Shown here: positions 8,909 through 17,817 of the stretch, in pieces
How positions within the stretch are numbered: the first letter of the stretch is position 1
Layout of the letters: each line of letters starts with the position of its first letter
Assembly: GCA_029776225.1 (NCBI GenBank)
Contig: JAKOTR010000032.1
Location: forward strand, 101,008 to 165,007
DNA from: Acidobacteriota bacterium
GTDB taxonomy: Bacteria; Acidobacteriota; Terriglobia; Bryobacterales; Bryobacteraceae
DNA: 64,000 nt
Reading direction: 5' to 3'
Translations under genes and position numbers: made by a program
Notes under the pieces: generated by a model
Database searches by the model: none
Seen by the model: the letters and a program-made list of their open reading frames with translations, nothing else
What the model was told of the DNA's origin: nothing

Positions 8909-9571
8909 ATGAAAGTATACGAGGTACAGGCCGAACACATGATCCACGAAATCCTTCCGGTTGGCGTGCTTGCCTGCAACTGCTCCATTTTGGGCGACGA
9001 GCGCACGAAAGAGGCGCTGGTGATCGACCCGGGCGACGACGTCTCCGAGATCCTGCGCATCCTCGAGCGGCACGGGTTGCACCTGAGCCAAATCGTTGTC
9101 ACCCACGCGCACATCGATCACATCGGCGGCGCGGCCAAACTCAAGCAGGCCACCGGAGCCCCCGTCATGCTGAACGAGAACGACATCCCGATTTACGACA
9201 CCCTCGACGCGCAGGCCCTGTGGATCGGCGTGCAGGCGCCGGAGCGCACCGTGATCGATACTCCGGCTCGCGACGGGGACAAGTTGCAGGTGGGCTCGAT
9301 CAATCTGGAAGTGCTTCACACACCGGGCCACACCCCGGGCAGCATCAGCCTCTGGATCCCGGCGGAAAAGAAGCTGCTGGCGGGCGACACGCTCTTCCGC
9401 GACAGCATCGGCCGCACCGATCTGCCCGGCGGCGACGGCCGCCTGATCCTGCGCTCGATCCGCGACAAGTATTTCCCGTTGCCCGAGGACACCATCGTTA
9501 TTCCGGGGCACGGCGAAAGCACCACACTCGGCCGCGAGCGGGAGTTCAACTACTTCCTTCAGGGTCTGTAG
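8909..9571 (+). CDS. Metallo-beta-lactamase fold hydrolase (glyoxalase II-like)
   Basis: A hydrolase of about 220 residues with the complete zinc-binding set: THAHIDHIGG (HxHxDH), the histidine in LHTPGHTPGS, the bridging aspartate in LAGDTLFRDSIGRTDLPGGD, and the C-terminal VIPGHGE. The GRTDLPGG segment places it with the glyoxalase II/YcbL-type thioesterase-like hydrolases. The start at 8909 is supported by AGGGGAA 11 bp upstream; an inner ATG at 8939 after a GAGG is equally possible and would leave the N-terminus MIHEILPVGVLACNC, which is where family similarity begins. A DegT aminotransferase follows 15 bp later, so the two are likely cotranscribed. Confidence 0.88.
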   Translation: MKVYEVQAEHMIHEILPVGVLACNCSILGDERTKEALVIDPGDDVSEILRILERHGLHLSQIVVTHAHIDHIGGAAKLKQATGAPVMLNENDIPIYDTLDAQALWIGVQAPERTVIDTPARDGDKLQVGSINLEVLHTPGHTPGSISLWIPAEKKLLAGDTLFRDSIGRTDLPGGDGRLILRSIRDKYFPLPEDTIVIPGHGESTTLGREREFNYFLQGL

Positions 9572-9586
9572 GTACACTGAAGGGTT

Positions 9587-10708
9587 ATGCGGATTCCCGC
9601 CTGGCCCATTCATACCGAACGCGAAATCGAGCTGTTGCGGCAGGTGCTGAACAGCCCGCAGTGGGGCGGCTTCAACGAGATCGTAAGCCGCCTGGAAAGC
9701 GAGTTCGCGGCTTTTCAGCATTGCGCCTACGGCATCAGCGCGGCCAACGGCACACTGACGCTCGAGGCGGCGCTGGCCGTGCTCGGCATCGGGCCGGGCG
9801 ATGAGGTGATCGTACCGGCCATCTCATTCATCTCCACCGCGACCGCCGTCTCGCGCACGGGCGCGCTTCCCGTTTTCGTGGACATCGAACCCGAAACGTT
9901 CAACATGGACCCGGAGCGCGCCGCCGAAGCGATCACCCCGCGGACCAAAGCGATTCTGCCCGTCCACTTCGGCGGGCCGCTGGCCGACATGGACCGCCTC
10001 GGAGCGCTCGCGGCGGAGCACGGAATACCGATCGTAGAGGACGCCGCCCACGCCCACGGCTCGGAGTGGAACGGGCGCAGAGCGGGAAGTTTTGGCGTCG
10101 CCGGCTCGTTCAGCTTCCAAAACTCGAAAGTCATAACGGCCGGCGAGGGCGGAATGCTGACCTCGAACGACGCCGGATTCGCCGAGCGCGCACGCTCCTT
10201 CTGCAACCAGGGGCGGCGCATCGGAGAGAATTACTTTTTCCATTACACACTGGCTACTAACTACCGCATCTCGGCGCTACAAGCGGCGGTGCTGCTGGCG
10301 CAACTGGAACGGCTGCCCGAACAGATCTGCCTGCGGGAGCGTAATGAGCGGCTGTTGCGTTCCGAACTGGCGGACATCCCCGGCCTGCGCTTCCAGCAGG
10401 CGCACCGGCAGGTCAACGTCCACTCGCACTACCTGCTGCTCGGCCGTATCGACGAGCGGGAGTTCGGAATGACGCGCGACGAGTTCCACCGCGCCGTCAC
10501 TGCCCAAGGCATCCCCTGCACGCCGTTTTATCCCCACCCGCTCTACGGGAATCCGCTCTACCGGAACGGCGGTTGCAGAGTCATGTCCTGCCCGGTGGCC
10601 GAGGCCTGCGTCCGCGACGCGTTCTGGTTCCCTCACCGCGTGCTGATGGGAGACGAGGAAACCACGCGCGAGATCGCCGCCGCAATTCGCCGCGCCGCCC
10701 GACGGTGA
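9587..10708 (+). CDS. DegT/DnrJ/EryC1/StrS family PLP-dependent aminotransferase
   Basis: A 373-residue sugar aminotransferase-type enzyme. The internal aldimine lysine lies in SFQNSKVITAGEGGML around residue 181, EDAAHAHGS (aspartate contacting the PLP ring nitrogen) precedes it, and the N-terminal cofactor-pocket motif SAANGTLTLEAAL is present. The family transaminates keto-sugars, often nucleotide-linked, using glutamate. GAAGGG stands just before the ATG and the hydrolase ends 15 bp upstream. No sugar nucleotide genes lie nearby, so the role (cell-envelope sugar, antibiotic-like sugar, or a dehydratase-type variant) cannot be decided. Confidence 0.88.
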   Translation: MRIPAWPIHTEREIELLRQVLNSPQWGGFNEIVSRLESEFAAFQHCAYGISAANGTLTLEAALAVLGIGPGDEVIVPAISFISTATAVSRTGALPVFVDIEPETFNMDPERAAEAITPRTKAILPVHFGGPLADMDRLGALAAEHGIPIVEDAAHAHGSEWNGRRAGSFGVAGSFSFQNSKVITAGEGGMLTSNDAGFAERARSFCNQGRRIGENYFFHYTLATNYRISALQAAVLLAQLERLPEQICLRERNERLLRSELADIPGLRFQQAHRQVNVHSHYLLLGRIDEREFGMTRDEFHRAVTAQGIPCTPFYPHPLYGNPLYRNGGCRVMSCPVAEACVRDAFWFPHRVLMGDEETTREIAAAIRRAARR

Positions 10709-10721
10709 GCTGCGCCGTCCG

Positions 10722-11795
10722 TTACCCGCGAACGCCGGCGCCGAGCGCCTTGCGGGCGTACTCCAGGCTCCGCTCCAGGTCGCGCCGTTGCTGTTGCTTG
10801 AGCGCCGCCTGAATCTCCGGCGTCTGCCTGCCCGGACCCGCAATCACCATCGCTCCCATGAACGGGTGGCCGGCCTTGGCCAGCGCAACGAAGCGCGCGA
10901 ACTCACCCGCCCGGGCCTTCGGAAACGCCTTCCAGAACTCCTCCTCAAAGTAAGGCAGCACCTGCGGCGGGCGGCCGGTGATGATTTCAAGCTGCATGGC
11001 CGCTTCCGGGCACAGCTCGCGGAAGCGGGCAACCAGGACACGCAAATCGAGCGAGCCGTCGCCCAGCGCCACCCACTGGAACGCGGCCCCGCGCGGATGC
11101 TCGTAGACCACGGAATCGCGGAAATGCGTGGTCACGACGTAGGGCGCCAGCGTTTCCAGGGTGACCATCGGGTTCTCCACCACCGCCATCGGATTGCCTA
11201 GATCGAGGCAGCAGCCCACGAAGTCGCGGCCGGCTTCTTCGATCAGGGTGCGAAGCTCCCAGGCCTGCATATCGGAGTGGTTTTCGATAGCGATCTTCAC
11301 ACCCGCGTCCAGCGCCTGCGAGCGGACCGCCCGCAACACCTTGACCGTCGCCTCGATATGCGCTTCTATGGGAAGCTTTCCGCGGCGGTCCGCCCCGCTG
11401 CCCAGAAAGCAGCGCATCGCCTTCGAGCCGACCGCGCGCGCCACGCTCAGTCCTTTCAGCACATACTGGACCGCATCGCCCGTAGCCGGGTTCCAAGCGC
11501 TCGACGTCGGGCAGATGCATCCAATGCCGGCTTCGATCTCTATGCCTCGCCGCTCGGCATCCTCCCGGACTTTTTGGAGATGGGCCGCATCGAGGCTTTC
11601 ATAGTTGTCCAGGCTCGAAAGCTGGATGATGTCCAGCTTGAGGTGCCCCGCATAGTTGAGCAGATCGAGCGCCCTCCAGCGCCAGTCGCGAATGGAATAC
11701 GCATCGATGCCGAGTTTGATGCGGGCGGCCGGAGCAGCGGAAGCCGTGGCGGCAGCGGCTCCGCCGGCAGTCTGAAGGAAAGTTCGCCTGAGCAT
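10722..11795 (-). CDS. Exported sugar phosphate isomerase/epimerase-like TIM-barrel protein
   Basis: A 357-residue protein starting MLRRTFLQTAGGAAAATA, which looks like a twin-arginine export signal ending around residue 22. The mature part is an AP-endonuclease-2-type TIM barrel (xylose isomerase-like): IQLSSLDN, IAIENHSDMQ with the metal-ligand glutamate, CLDLGNP with an aspartate, THFRDS with histidine and aspartate, and a late glutamate in MQLEIITG. Such proteins isomerise or epimerise sugars or related polyols; many secreted versions of unknown substrate occur in Acidobacteria and Planctomycetes. It lies between convergent degT and the AlaX-like gene, without an obvious partner. Confidence 0.8.
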   Translation of the reverse strand: MLRRTFLQTAGGAAAATASAAPAARIKLGIDAYSIRDWRWRALDLLNYAGHLKLDIIQLSSLDNYESLDAAHLQKVREDAERRGIEIEAGIGCICPTSSAWNPATGDAVQYVLKGLSVARAVGSKAMRCFLGSGADRRGKLPIEAHIEATVKVLRAVRSQALDAGVKIAIENHSDMQAWELRTLIEEAGRDFVGCCLDLGNPMAVVENPMVTLETLAPYVVTTHFRDSVVYEHPRGAAFQWVALGDGSLDLRVLVARFRELCPEAAMQLEIITGRPPQVLPYFEEEFWKAFPKARAGEFARFVALAKAGHPFMGAMVIAGPGRQTPEIQAALKQQQRRDLERSLEYARKALGAGVRG

Positions 11796-11816
11796 GCTCT
11801 TTATGATAAGCGGGGC

Positions 11817-13004
11817 TCAGAGTGTTTTGAGTTGGGCTATCGCGGCGGCAAGGGCTTCGCGGGAGGGCAGGCTGCCCTGGGCCATTTGGGCGCTCCCGCC
11901 TCCCCGCCCGCCCAGAGCCGTTACCACGGACTTGACGGCGTTGCCCGCATGAATTCCGGAATCCGCGGAGGCGGCGAGTAACAGCGCGGGCGGATCTTCA
12001 ACCGTTGCGAGGAAAACCGCCTTTCCGCCCGCGATGAATCCTTGCGCGGTGGCGCGCAGCTCGTCGTCGAGCGCGGCGGCTGTCTGCATCGTTCTTCGCA
12101 CGCCCGCCGCGTCCGGGATGGCGGCGCGGTACAGTTCCGCCCCGCGAAGGCGCGCCAGTTCGGCCGCAAGTTTCCGGACGGCCTTTTCCGATGCCTCCAG
12201 CGCCTTCTGTTGGGCCGCGGCAAGCGCGGGAGTCTCGTCGGGCGCCGCCGAGAACAGCCGGCCGAGCTGCGCCAGGTTCTCAAAATCGGCGCGCGCGCGG
12301 CGAATCGCCCGGAACCCGCAGACAAACTCGATCCGCACGCCGCCGTGCGCCTTGCCTAACCTGCGCAGCAGCACCGGACCGATCTCCGCCGTGCCGCGCA
12401 CATGGGTGCCGCCGCACGCGCTGCGGTCCACGCCTTCGATCGAGACGATGCGGAGCAGGCCCCCGCGCTGTGGCGCTTTACGCAGTCCGGACGCCGAGGA
12501 ACTGTCTTCAAAGGAAACCGTCACCGGCCGGTTCTCGATCACCAATTGGTTCGCGCGCCGTTCGATCTCCGCGGCCTGCCGCGCATCGAGCGATGCCAGC
12601 TCCACATCAATAGTCGAGACCTCAGCGCCCAGGTGAAATCCGATGGTGCGGGCGCCCAGCATCTCCAGCACCACGGCCGAGAGCAGGTGCTGGCCGCTGT
12701 GCTGCTGCATGTGGTCGAAGCGCCGCTCCCAGTCGACGCGGCAGAAGACCTCGCCCGGGCTAACCGGACCGGCGGTGATGTGCGCAATGCAATCTTCCTC
12801 ATCGACCACGTCCACCACCGGGACACCGCCGATCGTCCCGGTATCGTGCGGCTGCCCTCCGGAAGTTGGGTAGAAAGCCGTGCGGTCGAGATACACGCGC
12901 CGCCCTTTATCGCGGACGCCGGTCACGCGGGAGGTGAATTCGGTCAGGTAGCTATCGTGGTAATAAAGACGTTCGGTGGCAGGATTGCCGGGACTCAGAC
13001 CCAC
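11817..13004 (-). CDS. AlaX-like alanyl-tRNA editing protein with DHHA1-type C-terminus
   Basis: A 395-residue protein built like the editing half of alanyl-tRNA synthetase without the catalytic and anticodon parts. The zinc and active-site motifs are HMQQHSGQHLLS near residue 98 and CGGTH near residue 196. A helical, alanine-rich segment follows (residues about 245-300) and the C-terminus LGGRGGGSAQMAQG is typical of DHHA1. It should deacylate Ser-tRNA(Ala) or Gly-tRNA(Ala) in trans. The GTG start at 13004 overlaps the nuoA stop by 10 bp, so translation may be coupled; no ATG exists near the expected N-terminus. Confidence 0.87.
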   Translation of the reverse strand: MGLSPGNPATERLYYHDSYLTEFTSRVTGVRDKGRRVYLDRTAFYPTSGGQPHDTGTIGGVPVVDVVDEEDCIAHITAGPVSPGEVFCRVDWERRFDHMQQHSGQHLLSAVVLEMLGARTIGFHLGAEVSTIDVELASLDARQAAEIERRANQLVIENRPVTVSFEDSSSASGLRKAPQRGGLLRIVSIEGVDRSACGGTHVRGTAEIGPVLLRRLGKAHGGVRIEFVCGFRAIRRARADFENLAQLGRLFSAAPDETPALAAAQQKALEASEKAVRKLAAELARLRGAELYRAAIPDAAGVRRTMQTAAALDDELRATAQGFIAGGKAVFLATVEDPPALLLAASADSGIHAGNAVKSVVTALGGRGGGSAQMAQGSLPSREALAAAIAQLKTL

Positions 13005-13351
13005 TCCAGGGCGCCCTTCTTATACGCCCAGATGTACCCCACGATCAAAATGGCGAGAAATACCGCAACCTCGGCGACTCCGAACCAGCCAAGCTGCTTG
13101 AAGCGCACCGCCCAGGGAAACAGGAAAATCGTTTCCACGTCGAAAATCACGAACAGAATCGCGATGATGTAGAACCGCACCGTGTAACGGCCGCGGGCGT
13201 CGGAAACCGGGGGGATGCCGCACTCGTAAGGTTCCATCTTCGTCGACGCCGGCGCGGACGGGCGAACCAGCTTGGCGGCGACGAGCAGTACGATAGGAAG
13301 GGCCATCGCACAAACGGCAAAAATCGAAATCGCGAGGTAACCTTCGGGCAT
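12995..13351 (-). CDS. nuoA: NADH-quinone oxidoreductase subunit A
   Basis: A 118-residue membrane subunit of respiratory complex I with three hydrophobic helices. The conserved loop PYECGIPP near residue 40 and the following stretch FYIIAILFVIFDVETIFLFP are diagnostic of NuoA. The ATG at 13351 is where family similarity begins (MPEGYLAISIF); the longer frame upstream is not NuoA-like. The other nuo genes are absent from this window; instead the AlaX-like gene overlaps its 3' end. Either complex I genes are scattered in this genome or this is a second copy. Confidence 0.93.
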   Translation of the reverse strand: MPEGYLAISIFAVCAMALPIVLLVAAKLVRPSAPASTKMEPYECGIPPVSDARGRYTVRFYIIAILFVIFDVETIFLFPWAVRFKQLGWFGVAEVAVFLAILIVGYIWAYKKGALEWV

Positions 13352-13486
13352 AAAACGATATCGTAGCACACGCGCCGGTGGCCCCCGGCTTTGGCCGCGC
13401 CCCGCCTCCACCGGTCCGCGAGACGCAAAGGCCACCCCTAAAGGCCGGCTTCCATTCCGCCGATCTGAACAGACGGGAGAATACTC

Positions 13487-14437
13487 GTGGAGCGCTCGCT
13501 ATCCCAGGAGGAAATAGACAGCGTATTTAGTTCGCTGCATGGCAAAAAGCCGGACGAAGCCAGGGCGGTCCCCTACGATTTCCGCCGTCCGGACCGGATC
13601 GCCAAGGACCAGCTTCGCGCTATTCACCTCCTGCACGACAACTTCGCCCGCAACCTCGCCTCCAGCCTTTCGGCGTACCTGCGGGCCTACGCCATGGTAA
13701 CGCTCGTCTCGGTCGAGCAGCTTTCCTTTTCCGAATTCTCCCAGTGCCTTCCCTCTCCGACCTGCCTCGTCTCGCTGGCGATGAAACCTTACGAGGGAAG
13801 CGCCGTTCTGGAAATCAACTCCTCGCTCGTGTTCCCGATCCTGGAAATGCTGCTCGGCGGCAACGGCAAGGCCAGCGCGAAGATCAACCGTGAGGTCACC
13901 GATATCGAGCAGGTGGTGCTGGACGGGCTCTACCGCATCATCCTGCACGACCTCAGACAGGCCTGGAGCAGCATCACCCCGATCGATTTCACCATCGAGA
14001 GCCGCGAAACCGAACCGCAACTCCTGCAAATCATGGCGCCGAACGAAGCCGTCGTCGCCATCGGCCTCGAAGTGCGGATCGCCGAGTGCTCCGGCCTGAT
14101 CAACATCGGCCTGCCCTCGATCATCATCAAGATGCTGCGCCAGAAATTCGACCAGCAATGGACGGTCCGGCGCACCGCTTCGACCGAGGAAGAACAGGCG
14201 CGTATGCTGCGGCTCATCCAGTCCTCGAACATTCTGCTCGATGCCAGATTGCAAGGGCCGACGATCTCCGTCGAGGATATGCTCAAGCTCAACGTTGGGG
14301 ACGTCTTGACGTTCGACTACCCGGCGGACCGTCCGATCAGCTTCCTGGTGAACGGCAAGCTCAAATATCGCGGATTTGTGGCCTGCTCAGGCCGCAAAAA
14401 GGCTTTCTTGATCGAGGAATTATACCAAGGCGATTGA
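13487..14437 (+). CDS. fliM: Flagellar motor switch protein FliM
   Basis: A 316-residue switch protein of the flagellar C ring. The N-terminal CheY-P binding peptide is present (LSQEEIDSVF, residues 4-13), followed by the CheC-like middle domain with LLGGNGKA near residue 123 and a C-terminal SpoA/FliN-like domain (VEDMLKLNVGDVLTFD onward). The GTG start at 13487 is preceded by GGGAGAA at ideal distance. No other flagellar gene is nearby: it sits alone between nuoA and ftsZ and converges with ftsZ with a 10 bp gap. All domains look intact, so it is not a remnant. Confidence 0.93.
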   Translation: MERSLSQEEIDSVFSSLHGKKPDEARAVPYDFRRPDRIAKDQLRAIHLLHDNFARNLASSLSAYLRAYAMVTLVSVEQLSFSEFSQCLPSPTCLVSLAMKPYEGSAVLEINSSLVFPILEMLLGGNGKASAKINREVTDIEQVVLDGLYRIILHDLRQAWSSITPIDFTIESRETEPQLLQIMAPNEAVVAIGLEVRIAECSGLINIGLPSIIIKMLRQKFDQQWTVRRTASTEEEQARMLRLIQSSNILLDARLQGPTISVEDMLKLNVGDVLTFDYPADRPISFLVNGKLKYRGFVACSGRKKAFLIEELYQGD

Positions 14438-14447
14438 CGGCCGCCGC

Positions 14448-15698
14448 TTACTGAAGCGCCCGCCGCCGCAAATACGCCGGAGTATCCAAATCGTTGAGGT
14501 CTTCTTCTTCCTCTACCGGAGCAGGCGCCGGGGGAGGAACCGGATAACCCGTCGTTGCCCTGGGCGCCGCCGGCGGTTCGGGTTCGGGCGCAACCGGAGG
14601 CGCGGCCGCAGCACGCTCCGGCTCCATCTCGCTCAGCCAGAGCGTCTGAGCCGCTGCGGCAACCGGTTCCTCCTCCGGCTCCAATTCCCGCGCCGGCACA
14701 CTCCGCTGCCGCGCGAAGCCGGTGGCGATCACGGTTACCTTCACCGAATCCTCCATCGCCTCGTTCAGCACAACCCCGAAGTTCACCTCGACGTCCTCGT
14801 TTTCCGTCGCCGCGCGGATCAACTCGCACGCTTCGTGGACATCGTGCAGTCCGAGCCGGCTGGAGCCTACGATATTCAAAAGCACGCTCTGCGCGCCCTT
14901 GATCCCGGCGCCCTCCAGCAGCGGGCAGCCGATCGCCTCTTTGGCCGCCTTGACAGCGGCGCCCTCGCCGGACGCCGTCGCCGTGCCCAGCAGCGCGCAG
15001 CCGGCACCGAACATCGTCGAGCGCACATCGGAAAAGTCGCGGTTGATGAAGCCGGGCGTGGTCATGATCTCGACGATATCGGAAACCGTGCGGCGCAGGA
15101 AGTCGTGTCCCATCCGGAACGCTTCCACGAGGCTCGTGCCCCGCGGCGCAAGCGTCAGCAGCCGGTCGTTCGACACGGTAATCACGGCGTCGACAATGGC
15201 CGCCAGTTCCTCCAGGCCCTTCTCGGCCTGGCGCCTGCGGCGCGCCCCCTCGAACGTGAACGGTTTGGTCGCAACCGCCATGGTCAAGGCGCCCATTTCC
15301 TTGCCGAGCGATGCGATTACCGGGGCCGCGCCGCTGCCCGTTCCGCCGCCCAGTCCCGCCGCGACAAACACCAGGTCCGCGCCCTCGAGAATCTCGCAGA
15401 TCCGCTCCGTATCGTCGAGCGCGGCCTGCCGCCCGATGGACGGATCGGCCCCCGTCCCGCGCCCGTGCGTGATCTTACAGCCGATGGCAAGCTTGTTCTG
15501 CACCGGGCAAGCCTGCAAAGCCTGCACGTCCGTGTTCACGACGTAGAACTCGACGCCCTCCAGGCCGCCCTCCATCATGTGAGCCACCGCGTTGGAGCCG
15601 CCTCCTCCGACTCCGATCACCTTGATCTTCGCCGCGGTGTGTGTGTCGTCCTGCAACTCGTATTTCAAATTGCCAACGTTGGCGTCGAGCAAATCCAT
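14448..15698 (-). CDS. ftsZ: Cell division GTPase FtsZ
   Basis: A 416-residue tubulin homologue that polymerises into the division ring. The G-box appears as GLGGGTGSGAAP around residues 112-123, the N-terminal nucleotide loop as GVGGGGSNAVAHM, and the synergy-loop region as NRDFSDVR. A proline/alanine-rich linker (about residues 330-400) leads to the conserved tail DLDTPAYLRRRALQ, the docking peptide for FtsA and other partners. GGAGGCACAG precedes the ATG. It is the last gene of the dcw cluster, 15 bp after ftsA, and ends only 10 bp from convergent fliM, leaving no room for a conventional terminator between them. Confidence 0.97.
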   Translation of the reverse strand: MDLLDANVGNLKYELQDDTHTAAKIKVIGVGGGGSNAVAHMMEGGLEGVEFYVVNTDVQALQACPVQNKLAIGCKITHGRGTGADPSIGRQAALDDTERICEILEGADLVFVAAGLGGGTGSGAAPVIASLGKEMGALTMAVATKPFTFEGARRRRQAEKGLEELAAIVDAVITVSNDRLLTLAPRGTSLVEAFRMGHDFLRRTVSDIVEIMTTPGFINRDFSDVRSTMFGAGCALLGTATASGEGAAVKAAKEAIGCPLLEGAGIKGAQSVLLNIVGSSRLGLHDVHEACELIRAATENEDVEVNFGVVLNEAMEDSVKVTVIATGFARQRSVPARELEPEEEPVAAAAQTLWLSEMEPERAAAAPPVAPEPEPPAAPRATTGYPVPPPAPAPVEEEEDLNDLDTPAYLRRRALQ

Positions 15699-15713
15699 CT
15701 GTGCCTCCTGCTG

Positions 15714-16910
15714 CTATGCGCCCAGTACTTTAGCTAAGAACCCGCTGCTCCTCCGGTCCAGTTCCGCCCGCAGCTTCAGCCGGGCCGAATACATGGCCAG
15801 CCCGGCCGCCGCGGTCCATGCGGGGTCGTCGATTTCTCCCGGCCAGTCCATGATTCCCACCGGCAATCCGATGCGCGCCTGGCATTTCAGAACTTTTTCC
15901 GCGGCGTCGCACATCCCTTGCAGCCGCGCGCCGCCGCCGGTAAGCACGCACTCCATTAACATCTGCTCCAGGCCGATGCGCTTCAGTTCCTCCGCCACGA
16001 ACTCGAACAGCTCCAGCGCGCGCGCTTCCAGAATCAAGTTCAGCTCGCGGCACGGCGCCTCGCGCGCGGGACGCCCCGGCGCCGCGGGCAGCTCGATCAG
16101 GCTGTTGTCCGCGCCAAGGCCCAGCAGGGCGCACCCGTACTGCTCCTTGATCCAGGCCGCGTCCTCGGGGTTCACGATCAGCCCGCGAGCCACGTCGCGA
16201 GTGAAATGGTCGCCGCAGATCGGAAGGCTGGAGGACAACAGCAATGCCTCGCCGTAATAAGCCGCCAAATCGGTGGAATGTGCGCCGATATCCACCACCA
16301 CACTCCCCTCGCGCCGCTCTTCCGGCAGAATGGAGGCATAGGCCGCCGCCAGCGGCTCGAAGACCGTTTCCTCCACCACCAGGTGCGCCTCGTTCGCCGC
16401 GCCGACCAGCGCGTGGTGATCCTGCCGGGAGCCGGTCACCAGGTGAACGTACACCTCCAGCCGCGAACCGATCATCCCGCGCGGATTTCTGTGGCCGGGG
16501 CGGCCATCGACGGTGAAATCCTGCGGCGTCAGGTGCAGCACCATTTCGTCTTCCTGCAACTGCACGCGCGAGGCCCGTTCGATCACGCGGTTCACGTCGT
16601 TCTGATCGATTTGCCGCGGGAAGCCGATCTCGTATCCGCCGCGCCCGTTCGTTCCGCAAACGCTGCCGCCGATTCCGAACACCGCGGATCCGATCGGCGT
16701 CTGCGCCAGCGCCTCGGCTTCGCGCACAGCCCGCAGAATGGACTCCGAAACGGCCTTCTGATCGGCGATGCGCCCCTTGTACCAGCCCTGTGACGGCGCC
16801 GCGGCGTAGCCCAGCAGGCGCACCCGGGCATCCTCCATCAGCAGGATGACGCACCGCGTCCACTGGCTCCCGGCGTCCACACCGGCCGCAAGAACCGGTT
16901 TAGCGGGCAT
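15714..16910 (-). CDS. ftsA: Cell division protein FtsA
   Basis: A 398-residue actin-family ATPase that tethers FtsZ to the membrane. Features seen are the N-terminal phosphate loop LAAGVDAGSQWTRCV, the SHS2/1C subdomain region (about residues 85-165), the second phosphate loop VVVDIGAHSTDLAAY, and the adenosine motif LTGGGARLQGM. The C-terminus RRSSGFLAKVLGA is a plausible amphipathic membrane-targeting helix. Its start overlaps the ftsQ stop by 11 bp and ftsZ follows 15 bp later, the usual Q-A-Z order. Confidence 0.93.
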   Translation of the reverse strand: MPAKPVLAAGVDAGSQWTRCVILLMEDARVRLLGYAAAPSQGWYKGRIADQKAVSESILRAVREAEALAQTPIGSAVFGIGGSVCGTNGRGGYEIGFPRQIDQNDVNRVIERASRVQLQEDEMVLHLTPQDFTVDGRPGHRNPRGMIGSRLEVYVHLVTGSRQDHHALVGAANEAHLVVEETVFEPLAAAYASILPEERREGSVVVDIGAHSTDLAAYYGEALLLSSSLPICGDHFTRDVARGLIVNPEDAAWIKEQYGCALLGLGADNSLIELPAAPGRPAREAPCRELNLILEARALELFEFVAEELKRIGLEQMLMECVLTGGGARLQGMCDAAEKVLKCQARIGLPVGIMDWPGEIDDPAWTAAAGLAMYSARLKLRAELDRRSSGFLAKVLGA

Positions 16911-17814
16911 CGGAGCCTCCCGTGCCCACCACGGTGATGCGGTCGTCCAGCCGCAGATCGAACGTGCGCGCCCCGGGCAGCCTGCGGCTGATCTCCGGGT
17001 AATTGGCCAGAAACCTGGTCAGCCGGGGAAGATAGCGCTGGTTGCCCAGCATCAGCCGCACCGCACGTCCCTCCACGTTGTAGGTGACGATGAGATTCTC
17101 GGGATCGTCCGCATTGATTTCCGATATCTGGCCCGAATGGCTTTGTACCTCAGCGATCAGATCCATTGCCTGCTGCACGCGCTCCCGCCTTGCCTCGACC
17201 GGCTGCTGCCGCGTGAGGCCGTACAGCGCCGGAAGGTTGAAGCGCGCGCGCGGCGGCGGCGTCAGGATTATGCCCTCGCCGTCCACCAGCGCCGCCTCGT
17301 ACCGCACCGTGCCGGAGGCGTCGCGCGATTGCGGCAGCATCGCGAATGCCACCGGAGTGCGCTCGTAGATCCTGACGTCCACCCGGTTTGGCCACCGGCG
17401 CGAGACGGACGCGTCGCGAACCCAATCGATCCGCATCAGCGCGCGGCGCCGTTCGGCCAGCGGCATCAGGTAGATGCTGCGCCCGAAATCCTCCGCGAAC
17501 ACCCCCACCACCTGCGCCTGCGGCGCGTAGCGTAATCCCGTGATCGACAGGTTCGGATGCGCCTCCGGGCTGCCCGTAAGGATGAAGTGCCCGTCGCTGG
17601 CCAGGAACTGGTCGATCCGGTAACCAGCCGCAATCACCGCCAGCGCGGCGATCGCCAGACTCGCCCAATACAGCCATTTCCGTGCGCGGCGGCCCCAGCT
17701 TTTCGGCGCCTCCGCTTTGCGCCGCGTTCGCGCCGCCGGCGCCGCCTCCGGCGCTCTTGCGGAGATCTCCTCGGAGTCCGCCACCTCGAGTTGTGCGCTC
17801 TGCCTGCGGCCCAT
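16900..17814 (-). CDS. ftsQ: Cell division protein FtsQ/DivIB
   Basis: A 304-residue bitopic protein with a basic, proline/alanine-rich cytoplasmic N-terminus, one membrane helix (about residues 47-67, LYWASLAIAALAVIAAGYRI), a POTRA domain starting near FILTGSPEAHPNLSITGL, and a FtsQ domain (WVRDASVSRRWPNRVDVRI). It links early and late divisome proteins through FtsB and FtsL. The distal part up to LDDRITVVG is conserved in type. It starts 3 bp after the murC stop and overlaps ftsA by 11 bp, so translation is probably coupled. Confidence 0.9.
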   Translation of the reverse strand: MGRRQSAQLEVADSEEISARAPEAAPAARTRRKAEAPKSWGRRARKWLYWASLAIAALAVIAAGYRIDQFLASDGHFILTGSPEAHPNLSITGLRYAPQAQVVGVFAEDFGRSIYLMPLAERRRALMRIDWVRDASVSRRWPNRVDVRIYERTPVAFAMLPQSRDASGTVRYEAALVDGEGIILTPPPRARFNLPALYGLTRQQPVEARRERVQQAMDLIAEVQSHSGQISEINADDPENLIVTYNVEGRAVRLMLGNQRYLPRLTRFLANYPEISRRLPGARTFDLRLDDRITVVGTGGSDAR

Positions 17815-17817
17815 GGT

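Noticed and set aside
13355..13364. 10-bp palindrome ACGATATCGT upstream of nuoA
   Set aside because: Short palindromes of this size occur by chance, and nothing else marks an operator here.
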